From: Bacteroidales bacterium
Lineage (GTDB): Bacteria > Bacteroidota > Bacteroidia > Bacteroidales > UBA10428
Length of the DNA stretch: 64,000 nt
Assembly: GCA_016926235.1 (NCBI GenBank)
Contig: JAFGOZ010000239.1
Span: 1-64,000 of the forward strand
Direction of reading: 5' to 3'
Shown here: piece after piece, positions 37,848 to 47,150 of the stretch
How positions within the stretch are numbered: the stretch's first letter is position 1
Layout of the letters: each line of letters starts with the position of its first letter
Position numbers and translations under genes: made by a program
Notes under the pieces: generated by a model
What the model was told of the DNA's origin: nothing
The model's input: the letters and a program-made list of their open reading frames with translations, nothing else
The model's database searches: none

Positions 37848-37957
37848 TGAAAAAATTACTTCGTTTTTGTTCCAGGGAAATTGAAAATATTAGTATTATC
37901 AATAGGATATTAACAATTTGCACATATTTTACAATATGAATGAGTGTAAAAGTATGT

Positions 37958-37992
37958 TTTGCAAAAATTTATAGATAAAAGTTATACTTTTG
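37958..37992 (+). promoter_or_regulatory. Promoter of galE-rfbB
   Basis: TTTG (37958-37961) and TACTTTTG (37985-37992) are separated by 23 bases, slightly longer than usual; the galE ATG is 33 bases downstream. Confidence 0.5.
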
Positions 37993-38025
37993 TGTTCATA
38001 TCGATAAAAGAGCATTTTAATATAA

Positions 38026-39054
38026 ATGAAAACAAAAATATTAGTAACAGGCGGGCAGGGATATATTGGTTCCCATACAGTTGTTCAATTGATAGATAAA
38101 GGTTATGAACCAATTATAATTGACAATCTTTCCAATTCAAATTTGAAAGTTTTGGATAGAATTGAAAAAATTACCGGCATCAGGCCATCATTTAAAAAGG
38201 TTGAAATGTGCAACTATGATGAAATGGTGGCATTCTTTTCAGAATTTAATGGAATATCTGCCGCTATTCATTTTGCAGCCTTTTTACAGGTTAATGAATC
38301 GGTTGAAAAGCCATTAATGTATTATAATAATAATTTGAATTCAACGATTAATCTGTTGAAATGTATGCAGCAATTTGATGTTCAAAATGTTGTATTTTCA
38401 TCATCATGCACTGTATATGGCAATCCGGATAAACTGCCGGTTGATGAAAATGCACAGCTTAAACCAGCTGCATCACCCTATGGAAACACAAAAAGGATTT
38501 GTGAAGAGATATTGCATGATGCCTCTAAGGCTACCTCCATCCGGACTATTTCATTGAGATATTTCAATCCTATCGGGGCTCATGACTCTGCACTCATTGG
38601 TGAAGTGCAACATGGTGTTCCTCATCATTTAATACCTTATGTTACTGAGACTGCCTTTGGAAAAAGGGAAGTACTGAATGTTTTCGGAGGTGATTATAAT
38701 ACGCCGGACGGAACCTGCATCAGGGATTACATCCATGTTGTTGATCTTGCAAATGCTCATATTTCAGCTATTGAAAGATTGATACATATGAAAAGCAGAG
38801 AGAAATATGAGGTGTTCAACATTGGCACTGGTGTTGGTTATTCAGTGTTGGATATAATTAAAGCTTTTGAAGAAGCAAATAATATCAGGATAAATTATCG
38901 GATTGCACCACGCAGGGAAGGAGATGTAGAAGCTATTTATGCTGACACATCAATTGCAAATAAAGCCCTTGGCTGGAAAGCAGAACGGGGGCTTCATGAT
39001 ATGATGCAATCGGCATGGAATTGGGAAAATAGTTTTAATAAAAACCCATTATAA
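38026..39054 (+). CDS. galE: UDP-glucose 4-epimerase
   Basis: A 342-residue extended short-chain dehydrogenase that interconverts UDP-glucose and UDP-galactose with bound NAD. The NAD loop is TGGQGYIGSH near the N-terminus; the catalytic pair is Tyr152-x3-Lys156 (PYGNTKR), with the Ser/Thr in VFSSSCTVYG. Further GalE features are FNPIGAH and TPDGTCIRDYIHVVDLA. It supplies sugar nucleotides for surface glycans. rfbB follows after 5 bases. Confidence 0.94.
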   Translation: MKTKILVTGGQGYIGSHTVVQLIDKGYEPIIIDNLSNSNLKVLDRIEKITGIRPSFKKVEMCNYDEMVAFFSEFNGISAAIHFAAFLQVNESVEKPLMYYNNNLNSTINLLKCMQQFDVQNVVFSSSCTVYGNPDKLPVDENAQLKPAASPYGNTKRICEEILHDASKATSIRTISLRYFNPIGAHDSALIGEVQHGVPHHLIPYVTETAFGKREVLNVFGGDYNTPDGTCIRDYIHVVDLANAHISAIERLIHMKSREKYEVFNIGTGVGYSVLDIIKAFEEANNIRINYRIAPRREGDVEAIYADTSIANKALGWKAERGLHDMMQSAWNWENSFNKNPL

Positions 39055-39059
39055 TTATT

Positions 39060-40115
39060 ATGTTAAAGAAAATACTAATAACAGGTGGTGCAGGATTTAT
39101 CGGGTCTCATGTAGTCAGGTTATTTGTGAAAAAATATCCGCAGTACGGCATTTTCAACCTGGATAAACTTACTTATGCAGGAAATTTGGAAAATCTTAAG
39201 GATATAGAAAACGAATCGAATTATACATTTATTCGTGGAGATATTGCAGATGCAACTTTCATCGACGATCTGTTTCAAAAACACAGGTTTGATGGAATAA
39301 TTCATCTGGCAGCCGAATCACATGTTGATCGTTCCATATCAAATCCCAATGCGTTTATTATAACAAATATTTTGGGAACTACTACATTGCTAAATGCTGC
39401 TAAAAAACTTTGGGACGGTAATTATACCGGAAAATTATTCTATCATATTTCTACAGATGAAGTTTTTGGTTCATTGACTAATGAAGGATATTTTGTAGAA
39501 ACAACACCATATGATCCCAAAAGTCCTTATTCTGCTTCAAAGGCCAGCTCCGATCACCTGGTCAGGGCGTATAATCATACTTATGGCATTCCGGCAATTA
39601 TTTCCAATTGCTCAAATAATTATGGTCCCAATCAGTTTCCTGAAAAGCTTATTCCTCTTTCCATAAACAATATTATTAATAGCATGAACATCCCAATATA
39701 TGGGAAAGGTGAAAATGTTAGGGACTGGTTATTTGTTGAAGACCATGCTAATGCTATTGATCTGATTTTTCATAAAGGTAATCCTGGGGAAACCTATAAC
39801 ATAGGGGGCAATAATGAATGGCAGAATATTGAATTAATTAAGAAATTGTGTCAGATTATGGATAATCGATTAAAAAGAATAATTGGCACTTCTGAAAAAC
39901 TAATTACCTATGTTAAGGACAGGGCTGGACATGACTTGCGTTATGCAATTGATTCGTCCAAAATAGCCAGAGAGTTAGGATGGAAACCTTCTGTTAATTT
40001 TGAACAGGGCCTGGAAATAACCGTTGACTGGTACCTGAATAATAATGATTGGTTAAAACATGTATTATCAGGTGAATATACAAAATATTATGAAGATCAG
40101 TATGTAAAAAGATAG
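39060..40115 (+). CDS. rfbB: dTDP-glucose 4,6-dehydratase
   Basis: A 351-residue enzyme making dTDP-4-keto-6-deoxyglucose, a precursor of rhamnose and other deoxysugars. The NAD loop is TGGAGFIGSH; the active-site Asp-Glu pair is in STDEVFGSL and the Tyr157-x3-Lys161 pair in PYSASKAS. NNYGPNQFPEKLIPL and GKGENVRDWLFVEDH are characteristic of RmlB. The other rml genes are not in the window. It ends 4 bases before the convergent glmS gene. Confidence 0.93.
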   Translation: MLKKILITGGAGFIGSHVVRLFVKKYPQYGIFNLDKLTYAGNLENLKDIENESNYTFIRGDIADATFIDDLFQKHRFDGIIHLAAESHVDRSISNPNAFIITNILGTTTLLNAAKKLWDGNYTGKLFYHISTDEVFGSLTNEGYFVETTPYDPKSPYSASKASSDHLVRAYNHTYGIPAIISNCSNNYGPNQFPEKLIPLSINNIINSMNIPIYGKGENVRDWLFVEDHANAIDLIFHKGNPGETYNIGGNNEWQNIELIKKLCQIMDNRLKRIIGTSEKLITYVKDRAGHDLRYAIDSSKIARELGWKPSVNFEQGLEITVDWYLNNNDWLKHVLSGEYTKYYEDQYVKR

Positions 40116-40119
40116 CCAG

Positions 40120-41955
40120 CTATTCTACAGTAACAGATTTTGCCAAATTCCTTGGCTGGTCAACATTACAGTTCCTCATTACGGCGATATGGTAAGATAA
40201 TAATTGTAATGGTACAACAGTAAGCAATGCCCCTAATTCTTCAGATGTAGTAGGAATTTCAATGATGTGGTCTACCATCTTCTTTATAGTTTTATCACCT
40301 TTTGTGACCAGAGCAATTACTACACCATTTCGGGCTTTCACTTCCTGGATGTTACTTACAATTTTGTCATATGAAGTATCTTGCAGGGCTATAAAGACCA
40401 CAGGCATTTTTGCATCAATTAGTGCAATTGGCCCATGTTTCATTTCAGCAGCAGGGTAGCCTTCGGCATGTATATAGGATATTTCTTTAAGCTTCAAGGC
40501 TCCTTCAAGTGCTACCGGGAAATAATATCCTCTTCCTAAGTAAAGAAAATTTGTAGAATCTTTATAAAGACTGGCTATTTTCTTAATAGCTTCATTATAC
40601 CCGAGTATCGATTCTATTTTTGATGGAATCATGGATAATTCCTGGATAAGTTCAATATATTTTTTCCCGGGTAAACATTTCTTCTCGTGACCTAAAAGTA
40701 ATGCCATCATGGCCAGTACTGTAACTTGTGCTGTAAAAGCCTTTGTAGAAGCCACACCAATTTCAGGGCCGGCATGTGTATATACACCCGCATGGGTTTC
40801 TCGTGGAATACTAGATCCAACAACATTGCATATTCCCAGCACAGTAGCTCCGCATTCTTTGGCTAGTTGTATTCCGGCCAATGTATCCGCGGTTTCTCCA
40901 CTTTGGCTAATAGCAATTACAATATCATCTTTGTCCAGCAGTGGGTTACGATATCTGAATTCAGATGCATACTCCACTTCAACAGAAATCCTGGCAAGGC
41001 TTTCGATAAGGTATTCACCTACCAGACCTGCATGCCATGATGTTCCGCAGGCGATTATAATGATTCTTTTTGCATCAACTAATTTGGGCAATACTTCAAA
41101 TAAACCACCCAGACGTATTTCAGAAAAATCAGTGGCAACCCTTCCTCTTATTGTATCCAGGATGGATCTGGGTTGCTCAAAAATCTCTTTCAACATGAAG
41201 TGGTCATACCCGTTTTTTTCTATTTCGGTTATATCCAGATCGAGCTTCTGAATTTTTGGAATCAGTTTATCATTTGAAACTGTTTTCAGGATCAGTTCGT
41301 TGCGTCTTATTATCGCGATATCGTCATTATTCAAATAAATCACGCTATTTGTATGTTCAATAATGGGGGTTGCATCTGATGCAAGAAAATATTCTTCTTT
41401 GCCAAGCCCTATTACAAGAGGGCTGCCTTTGCGAGCTGCTATCAGCTTGTCGGGTTCATTTTTGCACATTATTACCAGACCATAAGCGCCAATAACCTTT
41501 GTTAGTGCCAATCTTACAGCCATTTCTGCGGTAACCTTACCAGAAATATAAATATATTCTATAAGGTTTGCCAGTACTTCTGTATCGGTTTGTGTTTGAA
41601 AGACGTAACCTCGTTTTTCAAGCTTCTGTTTCAGGGTAGAATAATTTTCAATAATCCCATTATGGATGAGGACAAAATGCCCTTTTTCTGATTGATGAGG
41701 ATGAGCATTTACATCGTTTGGTTCACCATGGGTGGCCCACCGTGTATGCCCAATACCTATCGTTCCTGATATGTCTTTATTATTTATATATTTTTCCAGG
41801 TCAGATACTTTGCCTTTACGTTTGTATACGTGAATATCTTTGTTTAGTAAGGCAATACCTGCCGAATCGTATCCACGATACTCAAGCCTTTTTAGTCCGT
41901 TTAACAGAATTGGATATGCTTCTCTATTCCCTATATAACCTACAATACCACACAT
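40120..41955 (-). CDS. glmS: Glutamine-fructose-6-phosphate aminotransferase (isomerising)
   Basis: A 611-residue enzyme that makes glucosamine 6-phosphate, the entry to peptidoglycan and lipid A sugars. It begins MCGIVGYIG with the nucleophilic Cys of the class II glutamine amidotransferase domain; RWATHG and NGIIENY follow. The two SIS isomerase domains show ACGTSWHAG and SQSGETADT, and the end DQPRNLAKSVTVE is the universal GlmS tail. It is last of three minus-strand genes, 2 bases after the DUF4270 stop. Confidence 0.97.
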   Translation of the reverse strand: MCGIVGYIGNREAYPILLNGLKRLEYRGYDSAGIALLNKDIHVYKRKGKVSDLEKYINNKDISGTIGIGHTRWATHGEPNDVNAHPHQSEKGHFVLIHNGIIENYSTLKQKLEKRGYVFQTQTDTEVLANLIEYIYISGKVTAEMAVRLALTKVIGAYGLVIMCKNEPDKLIAARKGSPLVIGLGKEEYFLASDATPIIEHTNSVIYLNNDDIAIIRRNELILKTVSNDKLIPKIQKLDLDITEIEKNGYDHFMLKEIFEQPRSILDTIRGRVATDFSEIRLGGLFEVLPKLVDAKRIIIIACGTSWHAGLVGEYLIESLARISVEVEYASEFRYRNPLLDKDDIVIAISQSGETADTLAGIQLAKECGATVLGICNVVGSSIPRETHAGVYTHAGPEIGVASTKAFTAQVTVLAMMALLLGHEKKCLPGKKYIELIQELSMIPSKIESILGYNEAIKKIASLYKDSTNFLYLGRGYYFPVALEGALKLKEISYIHAEGYPAAEMKHGPIALIDAKMPVVFIALQDTSYDKIVSNIQEVKARNGVVIALVTKGDKTIKKMVDHIIEIPTTSEELGALLTVVPLQLLSYHIAVMRNCNVDQPRNLAKSVTVE

Positions 41956-41957
41956 AT

Positions 41958-43400
41958 CTAAAAAATTGTATAAAATATTTTCAATTGAATTGGATTTTTT
42001 GAATAACTACTATTAAGAAAAACTTTGCCGGTTGAAATAGAATTTTGATAATTGTTACCTGCTACAAGTATAAATTCTTTATAGTCAATTTTCCCTTTAA
42101 AGTATTCCTTTACATAATAAGTAAGGTTAAACATGTAGTAATTATCGGTAGAATTATATGTTCCATCAATAAAGGAATAATTTGTTTCCTGATTATACAC
42201 AAGGTGATCAGGAATACTTAAAAATTTCATTGGATCAGAATCATCCACCTTGTATAGCATAAGTGCTGAAGGGTAATAACTGGTTGCAGTAAAAAATTCG
42301 GGTATAACCACTTTAGCTGGTTTTAATATCAATTCTGCCTTTGCAATTATTATTGAGTCTTTGTTCAGTTTGGTTTTTAATTCGTCTATTCCTGCCAAAC
42401 GGATGACGGAATTTATTCCTCCCATGCCCTGCACAATAAATATACTGTCCTGGCTCGTTGAATCATTAATATAGCTATATACTTCTGAATTCGTGTGGTC
42501 GTGTTGTAGCAGACTTAATTTTGATGTGCAAAAATTAAATGGATATACATTATAATCATCGGGATAGAAGAAATAAAATCTCAGTGTATTACTACTTGCA
42601 CTGGAAACAGTAGTGTCATGATAAACAATCTCCATACGTGTCTGGACATTGTTGGCCATGTTAAGTGTTATAATAGCTCCATCACCGGAAGTTATTGTAG
42701 AAGTAACATATAGACCTTGAAAATTTTCTTTAAAAAGCTGTGCTGAGTCAAATCTTTCAAAGCTAAATAAGCGATTGATATAATTGGTGTCTGTAATTTG
42801 TATTACTATTATGGAGTCTTTTGGTCGAATAGTTGTTGTGCCTAATAAGTTGGTGCCAATATATGGCGAGGGATCAATACCCGAATTTACAATATCATTA
42901 TAGCTTGCTCCATTGTAAACAGTGGAATCGTAATTTAAACCTTCACCAAATAGTCTACTGGTAATTTCGTATATATTAATCTCCATATTTGCGATAGAGT
43001 CTCCTATATATTTATTTATTAATAAATAGAGATAAACACTATCAATTTTGTTTTTTGTCTGGTCAATACTGATTATAGTAGTATAGGGAACACATGTGGC
43101 AAACATGGATGCACTGGAGGATCCAAAATATGGATCCTTAATACTTCCAAGAAGATTGTAGTATAAACGGTATGTATTAAGTTCCCGTCCGTTTGTTGTA
43201 TATGTTTTAATATCCGATGTGCTATCGCAGTATGATAATAATCCATCACCCGGGGGCAATATTTCTTTGCCCAGGCTTGTTAGTTCCTTTTCACATGAAG
43301 TTATCAGTATTGCTACTATCGAAAGAACAAGGAGTTTATAGATATGTTTTGGATGTTTTTGCCAAGAATTCTTTTTTCTACCAAATGTCAGCTTATTCAT
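41958..43400 (-). CDS. DUF4270 lipoprotein
   Basis: A 480-residue Bacteroidota lipoprotein. The signal peptide ends ILITSCEKEL with a lipidation Cys. The mature part shows DUF4270 features: YCDSTSDIKTYTTNGREL, LLGSIKDPYFGSSSASMF, and beta-rich strands to the C-terminus. The function is unknown. The start overlaps the end of the glycogen-synthase-like gene by 8 bases and glmS follows 2 bases later, so all three are tightly coupled. This neighbourhood recurs in Bacteroidota and suggests an envelope role. Confidence 0.87.
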   Translation of the reverse strand: MNKLTFGRKKNSWQKHPKHIYKLLVLSIVAILITSCEKELTSLGKEILPPGDGLLSYCDSTSDIKTYTTNGRELNTYRLYYNLLGSIKDPYFGSSSASMFATCVPYTTIISIDQTKNKIDSVYLYLLINKYIGDSIANMEINIYEITSRLFGEGLNYDSTVYNGASYNDIVNSGIDPSPYIGTNLLGTTTIRPKDSIIVIQITDTNYINRLFSFERFDSAQLFKENFQGLYVTSTITSGDGAIITLNMANNVQTRMEIVYHDTTVSSASSNTLRFYFFYPDDYNVYPFNFCTSKLSLLQHDHTNSEVYSYINDSTSQDSIFIVQGMGGINSVIRLAGIDELKTKLNKDSIIIAKAELILKPAKVVIPEFFTATSYYPSALMLYKVDDSDPMKFLSIPDHLVYNQETNYSFIDGTYNSTDNYYMFNLTYYVKEYFKGKIDYKEFILVAGNNYQNSISTGKVFLNSSYSKNPIQLKIFYTIF

Positions 43401-44211
43401 TTCCCTCTGTTAAAATTTTATCGTAAAATATGGAATATGCATCAACATATGTTTCTTCGGATTGATATTCCAGTAATGGTTTTTTTGTTTCTTTTAATAG
43501 TTTACCGACCTCACTATTGATTTTATCACTACCAATAATTATGCCATCCGACATCATAAACGCAAGATTTGTTAAATTAGTATATGTAGGATTGCTGATA
43601 ATGTTAACATCTTTTTCTTCTATACCCTCCATATACAGTTTTTCTTTAAATTTACTGTTAAGGGGAGAGTTGAAATGATCATCATATACGGAATACACTA
43701 TTTTGGAATTCATAAACATCGGGTCTTCATTATATGCTTTTTTTATGTATAATGGGACCAGGCTTGTAAACCACCCATGGCAATGAATGATGTCAGGTGC
43801 CCATCTGAGTTTTTTAACGGTTTCTATTACCCCTCTTGCAAAGAAAATTGCCCTCTCATCATTATCTTCAAAATATTGTTCCTTATCATCTTTCAGGATA
43901 TACTTTCGATGAAAGTAATCTTCGTTATCAATAAAATATACCTGCATACGAGCAGATTGAATGGATGCGACTTTTATGATTAGCGGATGGTCGGTATCAT
44001 CTATAATTAAATTCATACCGGATAACCGGATTACTTCATGCAGTTGGTTACGTCTTTCATTTATGCACCCGTATTTGGGCATAAATGTCCGTATTTCCCT
44101 ACCTTTTTCCTGAATACCTTGTGGAAGATTTCTGCTTATTAGCGAGAGATTTGTTTCCGGTAAATAAGGCGTTATTTCTTGCGATATAAATAATACTTTC
44201 GTATTTTCCAT
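43393..44211 (-). CDS. Glycogen/starch synthase-like protein, N-terminal domain only
   Basis: A 272-residue protein matching only the first Rossmann domain of GT5 glycogen synthases: KVLFISQEITPYLPET at the N-terminus, then VYFIDNEDYFHRKYI, ERAIFFARGVIETVKKL and PDIIHCHGWFTSLVPLYI. The C-terminal donor-binding domain is absent (usual full length is about 480 residues). Such short forms are found in Bacteroidota beside panC and DUF4270, so this is unlikely to be a local truncation. Whether it is catalytic is doubtful. ATG 44211 is used; a TTG one codon upstream is less likely. Confidence 0.82.
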   Translation of the reverse strand: MENTKVLFISQEITPYLPETNLSLISRNLPQGIQEKGREIRTFMPKYGCINERRNQLHEVIRLSGMNLIIDDTDHPLIIKVASIQSARMQVYFIDNEDYFHRKYILKDDKEQYFEDNDERAIFFARGVIETVKKLRWAPDIIHCHGWFTSLVPLYIKKAYNEDPMFMNSKIVYSVYDDHFNSPLNSKFKEKLYMEGIEEKDVNIISNPTYTNLTNLAFMMSDGIIIGSDKINSEVGKLLKETKKPLLEYQSEETYVDAYSIFYDKILTEGNE

Positions 44212-44239
44212 CAATAATATGATTTTGCCAAAGTATCTG

Positions 44240-44247
44240 CAAAATTA
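44240..44247 (-). promoter_or_regulatory. -7 element of the glycogen-synthase-like/DUF4270/glmS operon
   Basis: Minus-strand TAATTTTG fits TAnnTTTG, 28 bases before the ATG at 44211. No -33 TTTG was seen. Confidence 0.4.
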
Positions 44248-44389
44248 CTAAAAATTATTGATATTATTCTATTCTGTTATATTCATTAATTTTTTTCTTG
44301 TCAATGAATTTATGGGTTACACATGAAAAAGGAAAGGGAAATAAACTTTAAAAATGTTAAATTCTATCCTTAATTATTGGATTTAAAAT

Positions 44390-44397
44390 TATCTTTG
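44390..44397 (+). promoter_or_regulatory. -7 element of the panC operon
   Basis: TATCTTTG, the commonest form of the Bacteroidota -7 box, lies 16 bases before the panC ATG. No -33 TTTG at the expected distance. Confidence 0.5.
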
Positions 44398-44413
44398 GCG
44401 GATATTTTTCTGG

Positions 44414-45259
44414 ATGGAGAGATTTTATCATATATCTGATATTAAGACTTTTATAGCAGACAAGAAAAAGGGTGGAAAAACTATCGGGTTTGTTCCAACC
44501 ATGGGTGCTTTGCATAAAGGTCACTTTTCTCTTGTTAAAAAATGCTCTGATGAAAATGATGTTACGATTGTTAGCATTTTTGTTAATCCCATTCAGTTTA
44601 ATAATAAAGAAGACCTGAAAAATTACCCCAGAGATTTGGTCAAAGATATAGAAGCATTGAAGAAGTTTAGAGTAGAAGGTGTATTTATTCCGGATGAAAA
44701 GGAAATGTACCCCGAACCTGATAATTCGGTGTTTGACTTTGGAATATTAGATAAGGTAATGGAAGGTAAACACAGGGAAGGTCATTTTCGTGGGGTAGCA
44801 GTAGTAGTGAAAAAACTTTTTGAAATTGTGGAACCTGACAAAGCATATTTTGGGGAAAAAGATTTTCAACAACTTGCTATCGTAAAGGAATTAGTAAGAC
44901 AACTAAACATTCCTGTTGAGGTAACTCCTTGTCCAATAGTGCGAGAAAAAGATGGGCTTGCGATGAGTTCCCGGAATCAGTTATTATCACCTGATCAGCG
45001 GACTAATTCAGCTTATATCTCAAAAGTTTTATCCGACTCTCTGAAGAAAGCATCCTCATTTACCGTTGAGGAATTAAAACAATGGGTTATACAACAGATA
45101 AATTGTAATACATATCTCAATGTTGAGTATTTTGAGATTGTAAATGATATAAATTTGCAACCTGTTAAAAATTGGAGCGAACATACGGATATACATGGAT
45201 GTATAGCTGTAAATGTTGGGAATATCAGGTTGATCGATAATATTAAATATAATTTGTAA
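44414..45259 (+). CDS. panC: Pantothenate synthetase
   Basis: A 281-residue enzyme that joins pantoate and beta-alanine with ATP to make pantothenate. [14 protein letters not shown] carries the HxGH motif; [10 protein letters not shown] and GEKDFQQL are pantoate/ATP-binding blocks, and [15 protein letters not shown] the KMSKS-like region. panD follows 10 bases downstream and supplies the beta-alanine. It heads a seven-gene plus-strand run. Confidence 0.96.
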   Translation: MERFYHISDIKTFIADKKKGGKTIGFVPTMGALHKGHFSLVKKCSDENDVTIVSIFVNPIQFNNKEDLKNYPRDLVKDIEALKKFRVEGVFIPDEKEMYPEPDNSVFDFGILDKVMEGKHREGHFRGVAVVVKKLFEIVEPDKAYFGEKDFQQLAIVKELVRQLNIPVEVTPCPIVREKDGLAMSSRNQLLSPDQRTNSAYISKVLSDSLKKASSFTVEELKQWVIQQINCNTYLNVEYFEIVNDINLQPVKNWSEHTDIHGCIAVNVGNIRLIDNIKYNL

Positions 45260-45269
45260 TTTTGCGGCT

Positions 45270-45617
45270 ATGCAAATAGAAATTGTAAAATCAAAAATTC
45301 ATCGCGTAACGGTTACCGAATCAAATTTAAATTATGTTGGAAGCATTACCATTGATGAAAATCTTATGGATGCTGCTAATCTTATTGAATTTGAGAAGGT
45401 TCATGTGCTGGACATAAATAATGGAGAACGACTTGAGACCTATGTAATAAAAGGGGAAAGAGGTTCAGGCAAGATTTGCATGAATGGTCCGGCAGCACGT
45501 CGCATTGCAGTGGGAGATATTGTTATTGTGATATCCTATGCCGGTATGGATTTTGAAAAGGCAAAGACTTTTAAACCGGCCATAATATTTCCTGATACAG
45601 CAACTAATAAACTTTAA
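45270..45617 (+). CDS. panD: Aspartate 1-decarboxylase
   Basis: A 115-residue proenzyme that decarboxylates aspartate to beta-alanine. The self-cleavage site Gly24-Ser25 is in NYVGSITID, giving the pyruvoyl group on Ser25. [15 protein letters not shown] and [19 protein letters not shown] complete the family pattern. A -7-like TAATTTTG (45257-45264) ends only 5 bases before the ATG. Confidence 0.96.
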   Translation: MQIEIVKSKIHRVTVTESNLNYVGSITIDENLMDAANLIEFEKVHVLDINNGERLETYVIKGERGSGKICMNGPAARRIAVGDIVIVISYAGMDFEKAKTFKPAIIFPDTATNKL

Positions 45618-45630
45618 AATTTAAGTAACT

Positions 45631-46665
45631 TTGAAAAAGAAGATTATCCAGGCAATTAAGTTTGTAGTATTTTTAGCCATAGGTGTTGGGCTTCTTTATT
45701 ATGCGGCCAAAGGTATTGATCCCAAAAAAGTATGGGAAAACGTTAAAACAGCAAAATACTCATGGATTATTTTGTCCCTGGTAATTGCAATTGTTTCCCA
45801 TCTTAGTCGTGCGCAAAGATGGCGGTTGCTTATTGAACCTCTGGGATATAAGCCTTCATTGAAACATACTTTTTATTCTGTCATGATTGGATATATGGCT
45901 AATTATGCATTTCCGAGAATAGGGGAAGTTACCCGTTGCGGAATGCTTAACCGGTCCAATAAAATTCCGTTTGATTCTTTAGTTGGAACAGTAATAGTTG
46001 AAAGGGCTACAGATTTACTTTTTTCAATGCTTTTTTTGGTGATTTTACTGGTTAGTAAATTCAGTTTTTTTGGTAGTTTTTTTGGTGTACATGTGTTTCA
46101 ACCCATTGGGAATAAGTTTTCGGAACTATTTCATAATAAGCTGTTTATAGCAATATTTGCCAGTATTTTAGTTTTAATTATCATAATGATCTTTGTAATT
46201 AAGCATCGATTTAAAGAAAATCCGCTGGTTAATAAGATGAAACAAATATTTAAAGGGGTTGGGTCAGGACTAACAAGTGTATATAAAATGCGCAGAAGAT
46301 GGGAATATGTTTTACATAGTTTTCTAATTTGGATATGCTATCTTATGTCATCTTATGTAATATTGTATGCATTTTCTTTTACATCACATCTAAATTTATT
46401 TGATGCAGTGTTCATCTTAGTAGCTGGTTCATTTGGTTTCATAGCACCTGTGCAGGGTGGCGTCGGGGCTTTCCATTTCATCGTTTCCAGGGCGTTAATG
46501 ATGTATGGTATTAGTGAAACTGATGCATTCTCCTTTGCCACCATACAGCATGGGACACAATCATTACTGGCAATATTGCTTGGAGCAGTTTCATTTATTC
46601 TAATCTATAAGTCATTAAAAATTAATAAGGCTTCTAAACATCCGACAGTAAATGAGGCAGCTTGA
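45631..46665 (+). CDS. Flippase-like (UPF0104, lysylphosphatidylglycerol-synthase TM-like) membrane protein
   Basis: A 344-residue protein with about eight membrane helices. It starts at TTG 45631 (KKKIIQAIKFVVFLAIG); no ATG lies near, and the basic stretch before the first helix supports this start. HLSRAQRWRLLIEPLGYKPSL and the late GSFGFIAPVQGGVGAFHF are the conserved blocks of the lysylphosphatidylglycerol synthase membrane domain, but the soluble aminoacyl-transfer domain is absent. A lipid-handling role is inferred from the family. The next gene overlaps it by 14 bases. Confidence 0.85.
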   Translation: MKKKIIQAIKFVVFLAIGVGLLYYAAKGIDPKKVWENVKTAKYSWIILSLVIAIVSHLSRAQRWRLLIEPLGYKPSLKHTFYSVMIGYMANYAFPRIGEVTRCGMLNRSNKIPFDSLVGTVIVERATDLLFSMLFLVILLVSKFSFFGSFFGVHVFQPIGNKFSELFHNKLFIAIFASILVLIIIMIFVIKHRFKENPLVNKMKQIFKGVGSGLTSVYKMRRRWEYVLHSFLIWICYLMSSYVILYAFSFTSHLNLFDAVFILVAGSFGFIAPVQGGVGAFHFIVSRALMMYGISETDAFSFATIQHGTQSLLAILLGAVSFILIYKSLKINKASKHPTVNEAA

Positions 46666-47140
46666 AATTATTCAATCCAAGATTCTTGATTCTGACCAGT
46701 TAAAAACTTGGCTGGCATACTGGAATTTCAAAAACTTCAAGATAGTATTTACAAATGGTTGTTTTGATATACTGCATCTGGGTCATATTGAGTATCTGGC
46801 CAAGGCTTCTGATTATGGGGATGTTTTAATCGTTGGATTAAATACGGATAACTCAGTTAAAAAACTTAAAGGGTTGAATCGACCTTTATTGGATCAACTA
46901 TCCAGGGCTACATTACTTGCATCTTTAAGAATGGTTGATGCAGTTGTACTTTTTGATGAAGATACTCCCTTTGAGCTAATCCGTTTAGTTCAACCGGATG
47001 TTTTGGTTAAAGGGAGTGATTATAAAGCCGAAGAAGTAGTAGGATATGATATAGTTACCGCAAAAGGCGGGGAAGTAAAAACAGTTAAACTTACTGAAGG
47101 GTATTCAACAACGGGTATTATAGACCGTATGCCAAAGTAA
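46652..47140 (+). CDS. rfaE2: D-glycero-beta-D-manno-heptose 1-phosphate adenylyltransferase
   Basis: A 162-residue cytidylyltransferase-fold enzyme equal to the C-terminal half of HldE. It makes ADP-heptose for lipopolysaccharide core. The nucleotide motif FTNGCFDILHLGHIEYL carries HxGH; LIVGLNTDNSVKKLKG and the LVKGSDYKAEEVVG block fit RfaE domain II. The kinase half is not encoded here. It overlaps the flippase-like gene by 14 bases, so the two are translationally coupled. Confidence 0.92.
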   Translation: MRQLEIIQSKILDSDQLKTWLAYWNFKNFKIVFTNGCFDILHLGHIEYLAKASDYGDVLIVGLNTDNSVKKLKGLNRPLLDQLSRATLLASLRMVDAVVLFDEDTPFELIRLVQPDVLVKGSDYKAEEVVGYDIVTAKGGEVKTVKLTEGYSTTGIIDRMPK

Positions 47141-47150
47141 TACATTGAAT

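Noticed and set aside
37822..37923. 34-codon N-terminal extension of the HU/SPOR protein
   Set aside because: It contains the gene's -7 element and a hydrophobic stretch not seen in the family; GTG 37821 fits the domain start.
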